Below are positions 46,928 through 58,762 of a DNA stretch of 64,000 nucleotides, one piece after another (positions within the stretch are counted from its first letter, which is position 1; the number at the start of each line of letters is the position of its first letter). This DNA is from Parendozoicomonas callyspongiae (GTDB taxonomy: Bacteria; Pseudomonadota; Gammaproteobacteria; Pseudomonadales; Endozoicomonadaceae). Made by a program: the position numbers and the translations under genes. Under the pieces are notes generated by a model. That model saw nothing but the letters and a program-made list of their open reading frames with translations, ran no database searches and was not told the DNA's origin. The stretch lies in contig NZ_JAMFLX010000009.1 in assembly GCF_023502345.1 (NCBI RefSeq), positions 62,001 to 126,000 of the forward strand, written 5' to 3'.

Positions 46928-47782
46928 TCAAGCTGCAGCCACTGCATTTGCTATTTTCAGCACATCTACTGTCTCCTTCACATCGTGAACCCGAATAATC
47001 TGGGCTCCCGCCTGAGCAAGAAGAAGTGCCACTGCCAGACTGGCAGACAGGCGCTCGTCAGCTGTATTCTCCAGGACTGCACCAATAAAAGATTTTCTGG
47101 AAACCCCAGCCAAAACCGGATATCCAAGGCGATGAAACTCAGAGAAACGCTTAATCATCTGCAAATCAAAAGCTGGCGTTTTTCCGAACATCCCTCCCCC
47201 AAACCCCGGATCCAGGATTATTTTTTCTTTTGCGATTCCGGCTTTCTGACATAATTCAGCGCGAGATGCCAGATAACCGGAAACTTCATCAACGACGTTT
47301 TCATACGCAGGCACAAAACCGGATTCTGGCTGCTCAACCAGGGAGTGCATCAGGATGACCGGCACCTGACTTGCCGCCGCAGCCTCGAGAGCTCCAGGCC
47401 GACACAAAGCACGAACGTCATTCACAATGCCCGCACCAGCAGATGTCGCTTCACGAATCACAGCAGCAGAGCTGGTATCAACGGAGACAACAATATCAAA
47501 CTCTTTGCTGATAGCCTCAATAACCGGCACAACCCGGTCTACCTCTTCAGCTTCCGAGATAATCTGGGCACCCGGACGGGTGGACTCACCACCGATATCA
47601 ATAATACCAGCACCAGCATCCACCATCTCACGGGCGTGCTGAAGCGCTCGGTCAAAGGTGTTGTAGCGCCCGCCATCAGAGAAAGAGTCCGGGGTTACAT
47701 TGAGAATACCCATCACATTTGGACGACCCAAATCCAGCAGACGCCCAGCACAGTCGAGGCTTTTATTAACAGAGTTGTTCAT
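46928..47782 (-). CDS. folP: Dihydropteroate synthase
   Basis: Joins 6-hydroxymethyl-dihydropterin diphosphate with p-aminobenzoate; the sulfonamide target. From ATG 47782 it has 284 residues (E. coli 282); a GTG at 47851 in frame would start inside the ftsH terminator. The pterin-binding barrel shows VMGILNVTPDSFSDGG, GAGIIDIGGESTRPGA, DTSSAAVIREA, GIVNDVRAL, DPGFGGGMFGKTP and LAGVSRKSFIG. No strong ribosome site precedes the chosen ATG, so translation may depend on ftsH read-through. Confidence 0.95.
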   Translation of the reverse strand: MNNSVNKSLDCAGRLLDLGRPNVMGILNVTPDSFSDGGRYNTFDRALQHAREMVDAGAGIIDIGGESTRPGAQIISEAEEVDRVVPVIEAISKEFDIVVSVDTSSAAVIREATSAGAGIVNDVRALCRPGALEAAAASQVPVILMHSLVEQPESGFVPAYENVVDEVSGYLASRAELCQKAGIAKEKIILDPGFGGGMFGKTPAFDLQMIKRFSEFHRLGYPVLAGVSRKSFIGAVLENTADERLSASLAVALLLAQAGAQIIRVHDVKETVDVLKIANAVAAA

Positions 47783-47862
47783 GGTTGTGTACAACCAGCT
47801 CCACGATTCAGCAGCGGGGGAAGTATAAGACGTGTCAGGCTCTGTTGACACAAATACGACAA

Positions 47863-47886
47863 CAAAGGGAGCCGCAGCTCCCTTTG
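47863..47886 (-). terminator. Terminator of ftsH
   Basis: Perfect 10-bp stem CAAAGGGAGC/GCTCCCTTTG with a four-base loop, followed on the minus strand by TTGTCGTATTTG. It lies 17 bp beyond the ftsH stop, before folP. Confidence 0.75.
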
Positions 47887-47903
47887 ATTATCACTAACAA
47901 GCT

Positions 47904-49889
47904 TTAGTGCTGGCCGGCAGGTCCACCGACAGGCTTATCACCCTGCTCGTCCGAGTCAGAATCCGTGTCATCCACCTTGGGAGCATCAGTTTCTGCCTCT
48001 TCCTCAGCACCCTCAGCCTTGGCACCAGAATCACCGGAACCACCATTTTCATTCCAGTCCTTTGGCGGCTTGGGCTTGCGGCCTTCCATAATGTCATCAA
48101 TCTGCTCAGTATCGATGGTCTCATACTCCATCAATGCATCCTTCATCAGCTCCAGCTTATCTCGCTGTTCTGTCAGGATGGCTTCAGCAGCCTTGTAACA
48201 GTGTTCAATGATATCCCGCACTTCCTGATCAATCAGTTTGGCAGTTTCACCGCTGACATTCATATGGTGAGAACCCTGACTCTTACCCAGGAAAACTTCG
48301 CCTTCCTCTTCTCCATAAAGGAGAGGGCCAAGCTTATCGGACAGACCCCACTTGGTCACCATGTTGCGAACCATCTGGGTAGCCTGCTGAATATCATTGG
48401 AGGCACCGGTAGATACACCATCCTTGCCGTATAACAATTCTTCTGCGATACGACCGCCATACATGGAAGCCACACGACCTATCAGGTAACGGCGGGAGTA
48501 GCTGACCTTATCTTCTTCCGGCAGGTACATGGTGACACCCAATGCACGACCGCGAGGAATAATCGTAACCTTGTAGACCGGATCATGTTCGGGCATCAGA
48601 CGTCCGACAATGGCATGACCAGCCTCATGATAAGCGGTCATCTCCTTGTCTTTCTCACTCATCACCATGGACTTACGTTCAGCGCCCATCATGATCTTGT
48701 CTTTGGCTTGATCAAACTCAAGCTTGCCAACTGTGCGCTTGTTGGAACGCGCTGCAAACAGGGCGGCTTCGTTGACAAGGTTGGCAAGATCGGCACCGGA
48801 GAAACCTGGGGTACCACGGGCAATCACGCTGGCTTTCACATCATCACCGCAAGGCACCTTGCGCATGTGAACCTTGAGAATCTGCTCACGGCCACGAATA
48901 TCGGGCAGGGGCACAACAACCTGACGATCAAATCGACCAGGACGCAGCAATGCAGGGTCAAGTACGTCTGGGCGGTTAGTTGCAGCAATTACAATAATGC
49001 CGTCGTTCGCTTCAAAACCATCCATTTCAACCAGCAGCTGATTCAGGGTCTGCTCACGTTCATCGTGACCACCACCAAGACCGGCACCACGGTGACGACC
49101 GACTGCATCAATCTCATCGATAAAGATAATGCAGGGAGCCTGCTTTTTGGCCTGCTCAAACATATCGCGGACACGGGACGCACCCACACCCACAAACATT
49201 TCCACGAAGTCCGAACCGGAGATAGTGAAGAACGGTACCTTGGCTTCACCGGCAATAGCTTTTGCCAGAAGAGTTTTACCGGTACCGGGAGAACCGACCA
49301 TCAGGACACCGCGGGGGATTCGACCACCGAGGCGCTGGAACTTGCCTGGATCTTTCAGGAAGTCCACCAACTCCTGAACATCTTCTTTTGCTTCGTCAAC
49401 ACCCGCCACATCGGAAAATGTCGTTTTGATCTGATCTTCAGAGAGCAACCGCGCCTTGCTCTTGCCAAAGCTCATGGGGCCACCTTTGCCGCCGCCACCG
49501 CCCTGCATCTGGCGCATGAAGAACATGAAGACTGCAATGATGACCAGAATCGGGAAACTGGCAACTAACAGCTGGGACCAGATACTCTGCTTTTCAATGG
49601 GTTTCGCTTCAACCTGAACCCCACTGCGAAGCATGTCGTCCATCAGCTTGTCGTCACGTACAGCCGGAGGGATATTGACTTCAAAGCGTTCGTTATTGGT
49701 ATAAGCTCCGTTCACAGTGTAACCGTCGATCAATACGCGACTGACCTGACCTTGCTCAACCTGTGTTACAAAATCGGAGTAGTTGACCTTCTGGGTAGAG
49801 GTCTGCATGCCGTCAAAGTTCTTGAATACCGTCAACAGCACCAGGGCGATTATCACCCATAAGATCAGATTTTTTGCCATGTCATTCAA
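47904..49889 (-). CDS. ftsH: ATP-dependent zinc metalloprotease FtsH
   Basis: Membrane-anchored AAA protease that degrades LpxC, sigma-32 and unassembled membrane proteins. 661 residues. Two membrane helices (about 7-25 and 100-120) flank a periplasmic domain; then the AAA domain with Walker A GSPGTGKT near 204 (family usually GPPGTGKT), [13 protein letters not shown], the second region of homology [19 protein letters not shown], and the zinc site HEAGH near 425. The tail is acidic. The start is TTG 49889, seven bases after GAGGG, though ATG 49880 gives the classic MAKNLIL N-terminus. Confidence 0.96.
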   Translation of the reverse strand: MNDMAKNLILWVIIALVLLTVFKNFDGMQTSTQKVNYSDFVTQVEQGQVSRVLIDGYTVNGAYTNNERFEVNIPPAVRDDKLMDDMLRSGVQVEAKPIEKQSIWSQLLVASFPILVIIAVFMFFMRQMQGGGGGKGGPMSFGKSKARLLSEDQIKTTFSDVAGVDEAKEDVQELVDFLKDPGKFQRLGGRIPRGVLMVGSPGTGKTLLAKAIAGEAKVPFFTISGSDFVEMFVGVGASRVRDMFEQAKKQAPCIIFIDEIDAVGRHRGAGLGGGHDEREQTLNQLLVEMDGFEANDGIIVIAATNRPDVLDPALLRPGRFDRQVVVPLPDIRGREQILKVHMRKVPCGDDVKASVIARGTPGFSGADLANLVNEAALFAARSNKRTVGKLEFDQAKDKIMMGAERKSMVMSEKDKEMTAYHEAGHAIVGRLMPEHDPVYKVTIIPRGRALGVTMYLPEEDKVSYSRRYLIGRVASMYGGRIAEELLYGKDGVSTGASNDIQQATQMVRNMVTKWGLSDKLGPLLYGEEEGEVFLGKSQGSHHMNVSGETAKLIDQEVRDIIEHCYKAAEAILTEQRDKLELMKDALMEYETIDTEQIDDIMEGRKPKPPKDWNENGGSGDSGAKAEGAEEEAETDAPKVDDTDSDSDEQGDKPVGGPAGQH

Positions 49890-49947
49890 ATGTGTACCCT
49901 CACCGAGCGCATTCGGTACGGCTTAAATCGAAGAGGAAATCTGCACT

Positions 49948-49982
49948 TTTTACCCAAGGAGCATGAAGCCCGCTCATGGCCG
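49948..49982 (-). repeat. Element shared with glmM leader, copy 2
   Basis: Partner of 46873-46907; here it lies 58 bp upstream of the ftsH start codon, in the same orientation and at nearly the same distance from the gene. The rest of the 291-bp gap to rlmE (49890-50180) shows no gene. Confidence 0.5.
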
Positions 49983-50180
49983 TTTAATGCAGTTACTCAA
50001 TCGTCACCTTACTACAGATCGACAGCTATAAACAGCGCGTTTCGCCTATCGATTCCGTAACCGAATCTATCACCTGCATGCAAAAAAACACTCCTTGCAC
50101 AGGCTTAGGAATGCATATTGGGGCTCGCCCTGCACTTTACAACCGGGAAGACCGTATATTTACAATTTTTAACTCCAGCT

Positions 50181-50801
50181 TTACCCCTTAAACTGGCGTC
50201 CTAAAAGATAGGTTTCACGGGATCGGGCTCGTGAGGCACCCGGCTTACGAGTAGCAACACTGCCAAAACTGGTACGCATATCTTTCAGATATTCATCAAA
50301 GCCTTCACCGTGGAAAATTTTCACCAGAAATGAGCCACCCGGCTTCAGAACCTGACGTGCCAGATCCAGCGCAAGTTCGACCAGGTACATAGCCCGTGGT
50401 TGGTCTGATGCTTTTACGCCACTCATATTAGGAGCCATATCAGAAATCACCAGATCTACCTGATCATCTCCAATCGCCCGCAGAATTTCGGCCAGTACTG
50501 AATCTTCAGTAAAATCGCCCTGAACAAACGTTACGTCTGCAATGGGATCCATAGGCAGGATATCAGAAGCAACCACACGCCCTTTTTCACCGATTTTCTC
50601 ACCTGCAACCTGGGTCCAGCCACCAGGCGCTGCTCCCAGATCCACAACTGACATCCCAGGGCGGAACAGTTTGTCCTTCTCAGCCATTTCCAGCAGTTTA
50701 TAGCTGGCACGGGAGCGATAGCCGTCTTTTTGGGACTGCTGAACATACTGATCATCAAAATGTTCTTTCAGCCAGCTGGCGCTACTTTTTGATCTCGCCA
50801 C
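50181..50801 (-). CDS. rlmE: 23S rRNA 2'-O-methyltransferase RlmE
   Basis: Methylates 23S U2552 on the 50S subunit; a heat-shock gene in E. coli (rrmJ/ftsJ). 206 residues (E. coli 209). Rossmann methyltransferase with [15 protein letters not shown] near 54-68, [23 protein letters not shown] and [18 protein letters not shown]. The catalytic K-D-K-E set is present by motif: Lys in RASYKLLE, Asp in SDMAPN, Lys in LVKIF and Glu near the end. ftsH follows downstream, as in relatives, after 291 bp. Confidence 0.94.
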   Translation of the reverse strand: MARSKSSASWLKEHFDDQYVQQSQKDGYRSRASYKLLEMAEKDKLFRPGMSVVDLGAAPGGWTQVAGEKIGEKGRVVASDILPMDPIADVTFVQGDFTEDSVLAEILRAIGDDQVDLVISDMAPNMSGVKASDQPRAMYLVELALDLARQVLKPGGSFLVKIFHGEGFDEYLKDMRTSFGSVATRKPGASRARSRETYLLGRQFKG

Positions 50802-50989
50802 AGATAAGATTCCTCAAACAGCCATTTACCGGAGTATTCGGCAAAAAGTAGCGTATATTACCCAAACCTCTTCATGCACCCAATCAGTGAGAGCCGCTGA
50901 CGGCAAATACAGCCCTGCCTGCCTCTTGCATCCGAAGTCGGGGGAGTTAGAATGCGCCACCTTAATTTATTCCACCCGGAGATTGTGAC

Positions 50990-51298
50990 ATGGCGCTGAA
51001 CGCCGAAAAAAAACGGGAATTACGTGCCATCGGGCACAAACTGAAGCCGGTCGTTATTGTTTCTGAAAACGGCATCACTGAAGGCGTTGTTGAAGAAACC
51101 CTGCGCGCTCTGGGTGACCATGAACTGATTAAAGTAAAATTTGCCGTTCTAGACCGCGAAGCCAAGAAGCAGCTGATGGCCGAACTTTGCGAAGCCTGTG
51201 GCGCTGATCTTATCCAGACCATCGGCAAAATTGCGCTGATTCTCAAGCCTGCCAAAGAACCAAACCCTCGCCTTTCCAACCTGCTGCGTGTGCTGTAA
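50990..51298 (+). CDS. yhbY: Ribosome-assembly RNA-binding protein YhbY
   Basis: CRM-domain protein that associates with pre-50S ribosomes. 102 residues; the core has LRAIGHKLKPVVIVSENGIT and DHELIKVKFAV, and a final strand (LIQTIGKIALILK). It is divergent from rlmE with 188 bp between starts, the order found in E. coli and Pseudomonas. It ends at the terminator at 51324. Confidence 0.93.
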   Translation: MALNAEKKRELRAIGHKLKPVVIVSENGITEGVVEETLRALGDHELIKVKFAVLDREAKKQLMAELCEACGADLIQTIGKIALILKPAKEPNPRLSNLLRVL

Positions 51299-51323
51299 GC
51301 CACAACTTCCAAAAGGTTAGAAA

Positions 51324-51368
51324 CAAAAATGCCGAACAACCTCCATAAAGAAGCGTTCGGCATTTTTG
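51324..51368. terminator. Bidirectional terminator between yhbY and greA
   Basis: Perfect 14-bp stem (51324-51337 with 51355-51368) with a 17-base loop; arms start CAAAAATG and end CATTTTTG, so both strands end in a U tract. It serves yhbY and the convergent carAB-greA unit. Confidence 0.88.
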
Positions 51369-51395
51369 TATGTTCAAATCAAACTGATGCAAGCA

Positions 51396-51872
51396 TCAGA
51401 TGTGCTGAACCTCTTCGATTTCATACTCCATCTGGCCGCCAGGAGTATGAACAACAACCACATCACCTTCTTCCTTGCCTACCAGAGCCCTGGCGATAGG
51501 AGAGGTAACAGACAACTTGCCTTCCTTAACATCAGCTTCATCTTCGCCAACAATCTTGTAAGACACCTGACTATCGTCATCGGTATTAATCAGGGTTACA
51601 GTGACCCCGAAGATAACCTTGCCGGTATTCTCAATAGTGGTTACATCAATAACCTGAGCGTTGGACAGTTTACCTTCCAACTCCTGTACACGACCTTCAT
51701 TAAAACTCTGCTGCTCGCGGGCCGCGTGATACTCAGCATTCTCTTTCAAGTCGCCCAGTTCACGAGCTTCCGCAATCGCCTCAGCGATTTTGGGGCGTTC
51801 CTTGCCTTTTCTAAATTGGAGTTCCTCGCGGAGGGCTTCTTCACCCTCCACGGTCATGGGAAATCGCTGCAT
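51396..51872 (-). CDS. greA: Transcription elongation factor GreA
   Basis: Rescues backtracked RNA polymerase by stimulating transcript cleavage in the secondary channel. 158 residues, as in E. coli. N-terminal coiled coil ([21 protein letters not shown] ... [15 protein letters not shown], the tip carrying the acidic Asp/Glu pair), then the FKBP-like domain (ISPIARAL-type [30 protein letters not shown]). It starts 24 bp after carB and is surely co-transcribed with it. Confidence 0.96.
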   Translation of the reverse strand: MQRFPMTVEGEEALREELQFRKGKERPKIAEAIAEARELGDLKENAEYHAAREQQSFNEGRVQELEGKLSNAQVIDVTTIENTGKVIFGVTVTLINTDDDSQVSYKIVGEDEADVKEGKLSVTSPIARALVGKEEGDVVVVHTPGGQMEYEIEEVQHI

Positions 51873-51896
51873 GCCTATTAATACCTTATTGAGTAC

Positions 51897-54800
51897 CTAG
51901 TGTGTACTTTGGTGCAAATCCTGTAGTCGTCTGACACTTCGCTCGGGGCCAAAGCTGATTGCCTGGGCAATAGCGATAGCTCCTGCCATTGTTGTGGTAT
52001 AGAGAACTTTGTGCGTCAGTGCTGATCGACGGATTGTAAAGGAATCAGCTATCGCCTGACGACCCTCTGTAGTATTAACCACTAGCGTAATTTCGCCATT
52101 CACAATCATATCGACCAGATGAGGGCGACCTTCCTTCACTTTATTCACCACAGGAACATAGACACCCTCTTCAGCCAAGGCTGCAGCTGTTCCCCTGGTA
52201 GCAAGCAGCTCAAAACCGGCAGTATGCAGTATTCCTGCGAGCTCAGCCACTCGCTTCTTGTCGCGATCCCGGATACTGAGGATAGCCCGCCCCTCGGAAG
52301 GCAGCTGCATTTTCACTGCCAACTGGGCCTTGGAATAGGCTTCAGGGAATGAATCACCGGCTCCCATAACCTCACCGGTTGATTTCATTTCCGGCCCAAG
52401 AATTGGATCAACACCCGGGAATTTGTTGAACGGGAAGACAGCTTCCTTGACGTAGCAGGTTTTGGGGATGATCTCTTTGGTAAAACCAAGTTCCTGCAGG
52501 GAAGACCCTGCCATAACCCTTGCGGCCACTTTCGCCAGAGAAACCCCGATACACTTCGAGACAAACGGAACAGTTCGCGAAGCCCTGGGATTCACCTCGA
52601 TAACGTAGATATCACCATCCTGAACAGCCAGCTGAACATTCATCAGGCCGACAACACCAAGCTCAAGCGCCATGGCTCTCACCTGGCTTCTGATTTCATC
52701 CTGAACATCATCCGGAAGATCATAGGGAGGCAGGGCACAGGCCGAATCACCGGAATGAATTCCTGCCTGTTCAATGTGCTGCATGATGGCTCCAATCACA
52801 ACATCTTTACCATCACAGACAGCATCAACATCCACTTCAACAGCATGGGTCAGATAGAAATCCAGAAGCACCGGACTTTCATTAGAAACCTGTACCGCTT
52901 CATGCATATAGCGGTTTAGATCTTTTTCATCAGTGACTATTTCCATGGCCCGACCACCCAGCACATAGGATGGGCGAACCACCAGCGGATAACCGATCTC
53001 AGCGGCCTTGAAGATCGCTTCCTGCAGGCTTCGAGCCGTGGCATTGGGAGGCTGCATCAGTCCGAGTTTATGGATCATTCTCTGGAAACGCTCGCGATCT
53101 TCAGCCATATCAATCGCTTCCGGGCTGGTACCAATAATCTTGACACCGGCAGCTTCCAGGTCGAGAGCAAGCTTCAGCGGGGTCTGTCCGCCGTAGTGAA
53201 CAATCACACCATCTGGTTGTTCGACATCAACAATAGCGAGAACGTCCTCAAGAGTAACCGGCTCAAAATAGAGGCGATCTGATGTGTCATAGTCAGTTGA
53301 AACCGTTTCGGGGTTACAGTTGACCATAATGGTTTCGTAACCATCTTCCCGCATGGCAAGAGCGGCATGAACGCAGCAGTAGTCAAACTCAATCCCCTGA
53401 CCTATCCGGTTGGGGCCACCACCGATAACCATAATTTTCTTGCGGTCTGATGGTGCAGCTTCACACTCTTCCTCATAGGTGGAATACATGTAGGCGGTAT
53501 CGGAAGCAAATTCTGCTGCACAGGTATCAACCCGCTTGTACACAGGACGCAGTCCAAGATTCAGCCGATGCTCACGCACCCGCGGCTCTTTCACATCCAG
53601 CAAAGCAGCCAGACGGGCATCACTGAAACCTTTACGTTTCAATCTTCGCAGATGTTCATAAGAGAGTGATTCAAAATCTGTTTCAGTGAGTGTTGATTCT
53701 TCCTGCAGCAGATCTTCAATCTGCACCAGAAACCAGGGATCAATCTTGCTCAGCTGAAAGATTTCATCCCGGCTTAACCCGGCCCTGAAGGCATCAGCAA
53801 CATACCAGATTCGCTCAGCCTTAGGAGTAACCAGCTCTTCCCTGATCCGGCTTTCAGCATCCCTCCGACTCAAATCTACAATCGGATCAAGCCCGGTAGA
53901 TCCTACTTCCAAACCACGCAGAGCTTTTTGCAGTGATTCCTGGAATGTACGACCAATGGCCATTACCTCACCCACCGACTTCATCTGTGTCGTCAGCCGG
54001 GCGTCAGCTTTTGGGAACTTCTCAAACGCGAAGCGGGGAACCTTGGTGACCACATAATCAATAGCAGGTTCGAAGGAAGCAGGGGTGACTCCACCTGTAA
54101 TATCGTTCTGCAACTCATCAAGGGTGTAACCGACTGCCAGCTTGGCAGCCACCTTGGCAATCGGGAAGCCCGTCGCTTTTGAAGCCAGAGCAGACGAACG
54201 GGATACCCTCGGGTTCATCTCAATGACCACCATGCGGCCATCTTCCGGGTTAATACCAAACTGAACATTGGAACCACCCGTTTCAACACCAATTTCACGC
54301 AGCACTGCCAGCGAGGCATTACGCATGATCTGATATTCTTTGTCCGTTAACGTCTGGGCAGGTGCAACGGTGATGGAATCCCCGGTATGCACCCCCATGG
54401 GATCAAAATTTTCAATGGCGCAGACAATAATGCAGTTGTCATTCCTGTCCCGTACAACCTCCATCTCATACTCTTTCCAGCCAATCAGAGACTCATCAAT
54501 CAACAGCTCACTGGTTGGGGAAAGGTCTAGACCACGGTTACAGATCTCTTCAAACTCATCCTTGTTATAAGCGATGCCACCGCCTGAACCACCCATAGTA
54601 AACGACGGGCGAATAATACAGGGGAAGCCAACCTGGCGGAGAACCCCGCAGGCTTCCTCCATGGAATGGGCAATTCCGGCCTTGGGGGTTTCCAGACCAA
54701 TATTCTTCATGGCCTGGTCAAACAGATGCCGGTCTTCAGCCTTATCAATGGTCTTGGCGTTGGCACCAATCATCTCAACGCCAAACTTTTCAAGCACACC

Positions 54801-55115
54801 TTCTCTTTCGAGATCGAGAGCACAGTTCAGTGCTGTCTGCCCGCCCATTGTGGGCAGGAGAACATCCGGGCGTTCTTTTTCAATTATTTTTGCAACGGTC
54901 TGCCAGCGGATCGGTTCAATATAAGTTGCGTCCGCCATAACCGGGTCAGTCATAATGGTGGCCGGGTTGGAGTTCACCAGAATGACGCGATACCCCTCTT
55001 CTCTCAGGGCCTTGCAGGCCTGAGCGCCAGAGTAATCAAACTCGCAGGCCTGTCCGATAACGATGGGGCCGGCGCCAAGAATCAGAATGCTTTCAATATC
55101 GGTTCGTTTCGCCAT
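51897..55115 (-). CDS. carB: Carbamoyl-phosphate synthase large subunit
   Basis: Makes carbamoyl phosphate from bicarbonate, ammonia delivered by CarA, and two ATP, for pyrimidines and arginine. 1072 residues (E. coli 1073). Two ATP-grasp halves: the first starts [21 protein letters not shown]; the second has [20 protein letters not shown] near 560. The oligomerisation domain lies between them and the MGS-like allosteric domain (UMP/ornithine) at about 935-1072. No truncation is seen. carA is 110 bp upstream. Confidence 0.97.
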   Translation of the reverse strand: MAKRTDIESILILGAGPIVIGQACEFDYSGAQACKALREEGYRVILVNSNPATIMTDPVMADATYIEPIRWQTVAKIIEKERPDVLLPTMGGQTALNCALDLEREGVLEKFGVEMIGANAKTIDKAEDRHLFDQAMKNIGLETPKAGIAHSMEEACGVLRQVGFPCIIRPSFTMGGSGGGIAYNKDEFEEICNRGLDLSPTSELLIDESLIGWKEYEMEVVRDRNDNCIIVCAIENFDPMGVHTGDSITVAPAQTLTDKEYQIMRNASLAVLREIGVETGGSNVQFGINPEDGRMVVIEMNPRVSRSSALASKATGFPIAKVAAKLAVGYTLDELQNDITGGVTPASFEPAIDYVVTKVPRFAFEKFPKADARLTTQMKSVGEVMAIGRTFQESLQKALRGLEVGSTGLDPIVDLSRRDAESRIREELVTPKAERIWYVADAFRAGLSRDEIFQLSKIDPWFLVQIEDLLQEESTLTETDFESLSYEHLRRLKRKGFSDARLAALLDVKEPRVREHRLNLGLRPVYKRVDTCAAEFASDTAYMYSTYEEECEAAPSDRKKIMVIGGGPNRIGQGIEFDYCCVHAALAMREDGYETIMVNCNPETVSTDYDTSDRLYFEPVTLEDVLAIVDVEQPDGVIVHYGGQTPLKLALDLEAAGVKIIGTSPEAIDMAEDRERFQRMIHKLGLMQPPNATARSLQEAIFKAAEIGYPLVVRPSYVLGGRAMEIVTDEKDLNRYMHEAVQVSNESPVLLDFYLTHAVEVDVDAVCDGKDVVIGAIMQHIEQAGIHSGDSACALPPYDLPDDVQDEIRSQVRAMALELGVVGLMNVQLAVQDGDIYVIEVNPRASRTVPFVSKCIGVSLAKVAARVMAGSSLQELGFTKEIIPKTCYVKEAVFPFNKFPGVDPILGPEMKSTGEVMGAGDSFPEAYSKAQLAVKMQLPSEGRAILSIRDRDKKRVAELAGILHTAGFELLATRGTAAALAEEGVYVPVVNKVKEGRPHLVDMIVNGEITLVVNTTEGRQAIADSFTIRRSALTHKVLYTTTMAGAIAIAQAISFGPERSVRRLQDLHQSTH

Positions 55116-55225
55116 GATATGTTCTTCTTGGTTCTATTCACGCGGTGCCTGTCTTTATCTCTATGCACCGCACTGATCCTGACTGATTCTAAATAGTCGT
55201 ATAGCCATTAAAGACCAAAGAACGA

Positions 55226-56359
55226 CTATCGTCGTTCATTCATAGCAGCTACAAATCGATCAAACAGCGGTGCTACATCATGGGGGCCAGGACTGGCTTC
55301 CGGATGCCCCTGGAAGCTGAATGCCTCGCAATCGGTCCGCTCAATCCCCTGCAGGGAACCATCAAACAGCGATTTATGAGTTGCACGCAAGTTTGCAGGC
55401 ATTTCCTGCTCAGCAACTGCAAAACCGTGATTCTGGCTGGTAATCATTACTTCCGAACTTCTCAGGTTCTGTACCGGATGGTTGGCACCATGATGGCCAA
55501 ATTTCATCTTTTCAGTCTTCGCCCCGGATGCAAGAGCCAGCAACTGATGACCCAGGCATATTCCAAAAACAGGTAGACCACTTTTGAGAATATCCTGAAT
55601 GGCTTCAATCGCATAGTCACAGGGCTCAGGATCACCAGGACCATTCGACAGAAAGACACCGTCAGGATTCAGGGCCAGCGCATCTTTGGCAGAGGTGGTT
55701 GCAGGCACCACCGTCAGGCGGCAGCCCCGCTCAGCCAGCATGCGTAAAATGTTGCGCTTCACGCCGAAATCGTAGGCAACAACACGAAAACGTTCGCGGT
55801 CAGAGCGGTCTTCATGCCTGTCTCCGTCAAGCTTCCAGACACCCTCGACCCAGGTGTAGCTTTCAGCTGTAGTAACCTCTTTGGCCAGATCCATTCCCTT
55901 CAACCCGGGGAATTCCTTAGCCAGCTCAAGAGCCCTCTCTTCTGAAGCGCTCTCTCCGGCAACGATGGCACCGTTCTGAGCACCCTTCTCTCGCAAAATC
56001 CGGGTCAATCGTCGGGTATCGATTTCGGCGATAGCAACAATTTGGTTTTGTTCGAGATATTTATCGAGGGGCAGGCTATTTCGCCAGTTGCTGGCTAATA
56101 GAGGTAGATCACGGATAACAAGACCAGCAGACCAGATATTCTCTGCTTCTTCATCAAGAGAGGTAGTTCCAGTATTACCAATATGCGGATAAGTGAGGGT
56201 GACTATCTGGCGGGCATAAGATGGATCGGTAAGAATTTCCTGGTAACCCGTCATCGCTGTATTGAAGACGACTTCACCACTGGTTTCCCCATCGCAGCCG
56301 ATGGCGACCCCATGGAAGATGCTACCGTCCTCGAGAGCGAGTATGGCTTTTCTGCTCAA
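55226..56359 (-). CDS. carA: Carbamoyl-phosphate synthase small subunit
   Basis: Glutaminase subunit that feeds ammonia to CarB. 377 residues. N-terminal CPSase domain ([14 protein letters not shown]) and class I amidotransferase domain with the nucleophile Cys in [14 protein letters not shown] and the His/Glu dyad in [11 protein letters not shown]. The start is TTG at 56359, with a strong GGGAGGA six bases before it and no nearby ATG alternative; E. coli carA is also reported to begin with UUG. A terminator-like hairpin separates it from dapB. Confidence 0.96.
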   Translation of the reverse strand: MSRKAILALEDGSIFHGVAIGCDGETSGEVVFNTAMTGYQEILTDPSYARQIVTLTYPHIGNTGTTSLDEEAENIWSAGLVIRDLPLLASNWRNSLPLDKYLEQNQIVAIAEIDTRRLTRILREKGAQNGAIVAGESASEERALELAKEFPGLKGMDLAKEVTTAESYTWVEGVWKLDGDRHEDRSDRERFRVVAYDFGVKRNILRMLAERGCRLTVVPATTSAKDALALNPDGVFLSNGPGDPEPCDYAIEAIQDILKSGLPVFGICLGHQLLALASGAKTEKMKFGHHGANHPVQNLRSSEVMITSQNHGFAVAEQEMPANLRATHKSLFDGSLQGIERTDCEAFSFQGHPEASPGPHDVAPLFDRFVAAMNERR

Positions 56360-56508
56360 GGCGTCCTCCCAAATGCACAGAGTTCGTGCTTTCGATACTA
56401 TTTTCTTTATTGTGCTTTTTACTTATACAGCCTTAACCAGAGAAAGTAGCCGATATTTTAATTCTGCGGCTACATTTCAGGTTCACTAAAGCTTTGTAAT
56501 TTGTAAAA

Positions 56509-56539
56509 GGGCGAGATGTAACAGAGTTCCATCTCGCCC
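56509..56539 (-). terminator. Hairpin terminator/attenuator between dapB and carA
   Basis: A perfect 10-bp stem GGGCGAGATG/CATCTCGCCC, followed on the minus strand by TTTTAC. It lies 124 bp after dapB and 150 bp before carA, so it may end dapB transcription. The rest of the 303-bp gap (56360-56662) is AT-rich and should carry the carA promoter; TATAAG near 56415 is a possible -10. Confidence 0.65.
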
Positions 56540-56662
56540 ACACATGTTCTTTTTTATCAGCCCAAACAGTGAACCCGGGCATAACGCCTAAGATGTTATC
56601 AGACACCCATTTACACGTCCATTACGAAAGTGACAATCATAGCTGACACTCTCCAGACTCAA

Positions 56663-57577
<915 letters not shown>

Positions 57578-57636
57578 TTAGTCTTATATCGTTGGCAACT
57601 TTGATCTTTCTTTAATGTGATTGTCCCTGTCTACCA

Positions 57637-58494
57637 ATGAATATTCTTTCTATTCAGTCACATGTCGCCTATGGCCATGCTGGCAATGCCTCTGCCGTAT
57701 TTCCTCTTCAACGTATGGGTTGTGAAGTCTGGCCAGTTCATACGGTTATGTTTTCCAATCACACCGGGCATGGCGATTGGCGTGGTCCAATCTTTGATCC
57801 TGTCACTGTAGAAGATGTTGTTACCGGTATTGAGGAGCGGGGGGTTCTCCCTGAGTGCAACGCCATTCTTTCTGGGTATATGGGTGCTCCTGAACTGGGT
57901 GACGCTATTTTAAAAGCCGTTGCTAAAGTCAAGGCAGCCAATCCTGAAGCATTGTATTGCTGCGACCCTGTCATTGGGGATACTGACCGCGGAGTGTTTG
58001 TTCGTGCCGGTATTCCCGACTTTTTCCGGGATAAAGTTCTAAAGCATGCAGACATTCTGACTCCAAACCATTTTGAACTGGAGCTTCTGACAGGCAGAAA
58101 AGTTAGTACCCTTTATGATGCTCTTAAGGCGGCAAAACAGCTGCAGATGCAGGGATCATCTCTTGTGCTGATAACCAGCCTGATTCGCACTGATGCCGAT
58201 TCCGGACAAATTGAAATGCTGGCTGTTGGTGGTGATGAAGCCTGGCTTGTTGCGACTCCGAAGCTGGAGTTCCCTCATCCGGTAAATGGCTCGGGCGATG
58301 CGACAGCTGCCGTTTTTCTCGCGAAGTATCTGCAAACAAAGAATCTGCAACAATCACTGGAACATACTGCTGGAGCTATTTATGCCTTGTTTGAAAAAAC
58401 CTGGGCAACAAAGAGTCGTGAGCTTCAGTTGATTGCGTCTCAGGATGCTTACGTGATGCCTCCGCAAGCATTTACAGCAGAAGCGGCAAGCTAG
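57637..58494 (+). CDS. pdxY: Pyridoxal kinase PdxY
   Basis: Phosphorylates pyridoxal to PLP in vitamin B6 salvage. 285 residues (E. coli PdxY 287). Begins MNILSIQSHVAYGHAGNASA with the substrate Ser; YCCDPVIGDTDRGVFV and TPNHFELELLTG follow; the anion hole and catalytic Asp are in NGSGDATAAVFLAKY near 220. It stands alone on the plus strand inside the minus-strand dnaK-greA block, so it is an insertion relative to Pseudomonas. No clear ribosome site precedes the ATG. Confidence 0.92.
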   Translation: MNILSIQSHVAYGHAGNASAVFPLQRMGCEVWPVHTVMFSNHTGHGDWRGPIFDPVTVEDVVTGIEERGVLPECNAILSGYMGAPELGDAILKAVAKVKAANPEALYCCDPVIGDTDRGVFVRAGIPDFFRDKVLKHADILTPNHFELELLTGRKVSTLYDALKAAKQLQMQGSSLVLITSLIRTDADSGQIEMLAVGGDEAWLVATPKLEFPHPVNGSGDATAAVFLAKYLQTKNLQQSLEHTAGAIYALFEKTWATKSRELQLIASQDAYVMPPQAFTAEAAS

Positions 58495-58709
58495 CTGATA
58501 ATTTATAAAAAGATTCCAGTGCCTGCCCAGCCGTCGAACGCTGCCTGCAATCCGGCTCAAAACACTTTTTCAATGCCTCATACCAGGTTTTTCTGGCTTT
58601 GAGGTTTTTATTGGCTTTTATTCCACTCTTAAGCTTTTTACGCACTTTCTTACGTAATGTCTGAATTTCTTAAGCACTTAGCTGGTCAAAAACTGTTTAA
58701 ATAATGGGG

Positions 58710-58754
58710 CTTCAAATAGAAAAGCCCGGCAATGCCGGGCTTTTCTATTTGAAG
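58710..58754. terminator. Bidirectional terminator between pdxY and dnaJ
   Basis: A perfect 21-bp inverted repeat (58710-58730 with 58734-58754) with an AAT loop; the core is AAAAGCCCGGC. Both strands give a U-containing tail. It lies 8 bp beyond the dnaJ stop. Confidence 0.92.
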
Positions 58755-58762
58755 ATGATCGA

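Noticed and set aside
48585-49568. 327-codon open frame antisense to ftsH
   Set aside because: A shadow of ftsH in the opposite strand; no motif.
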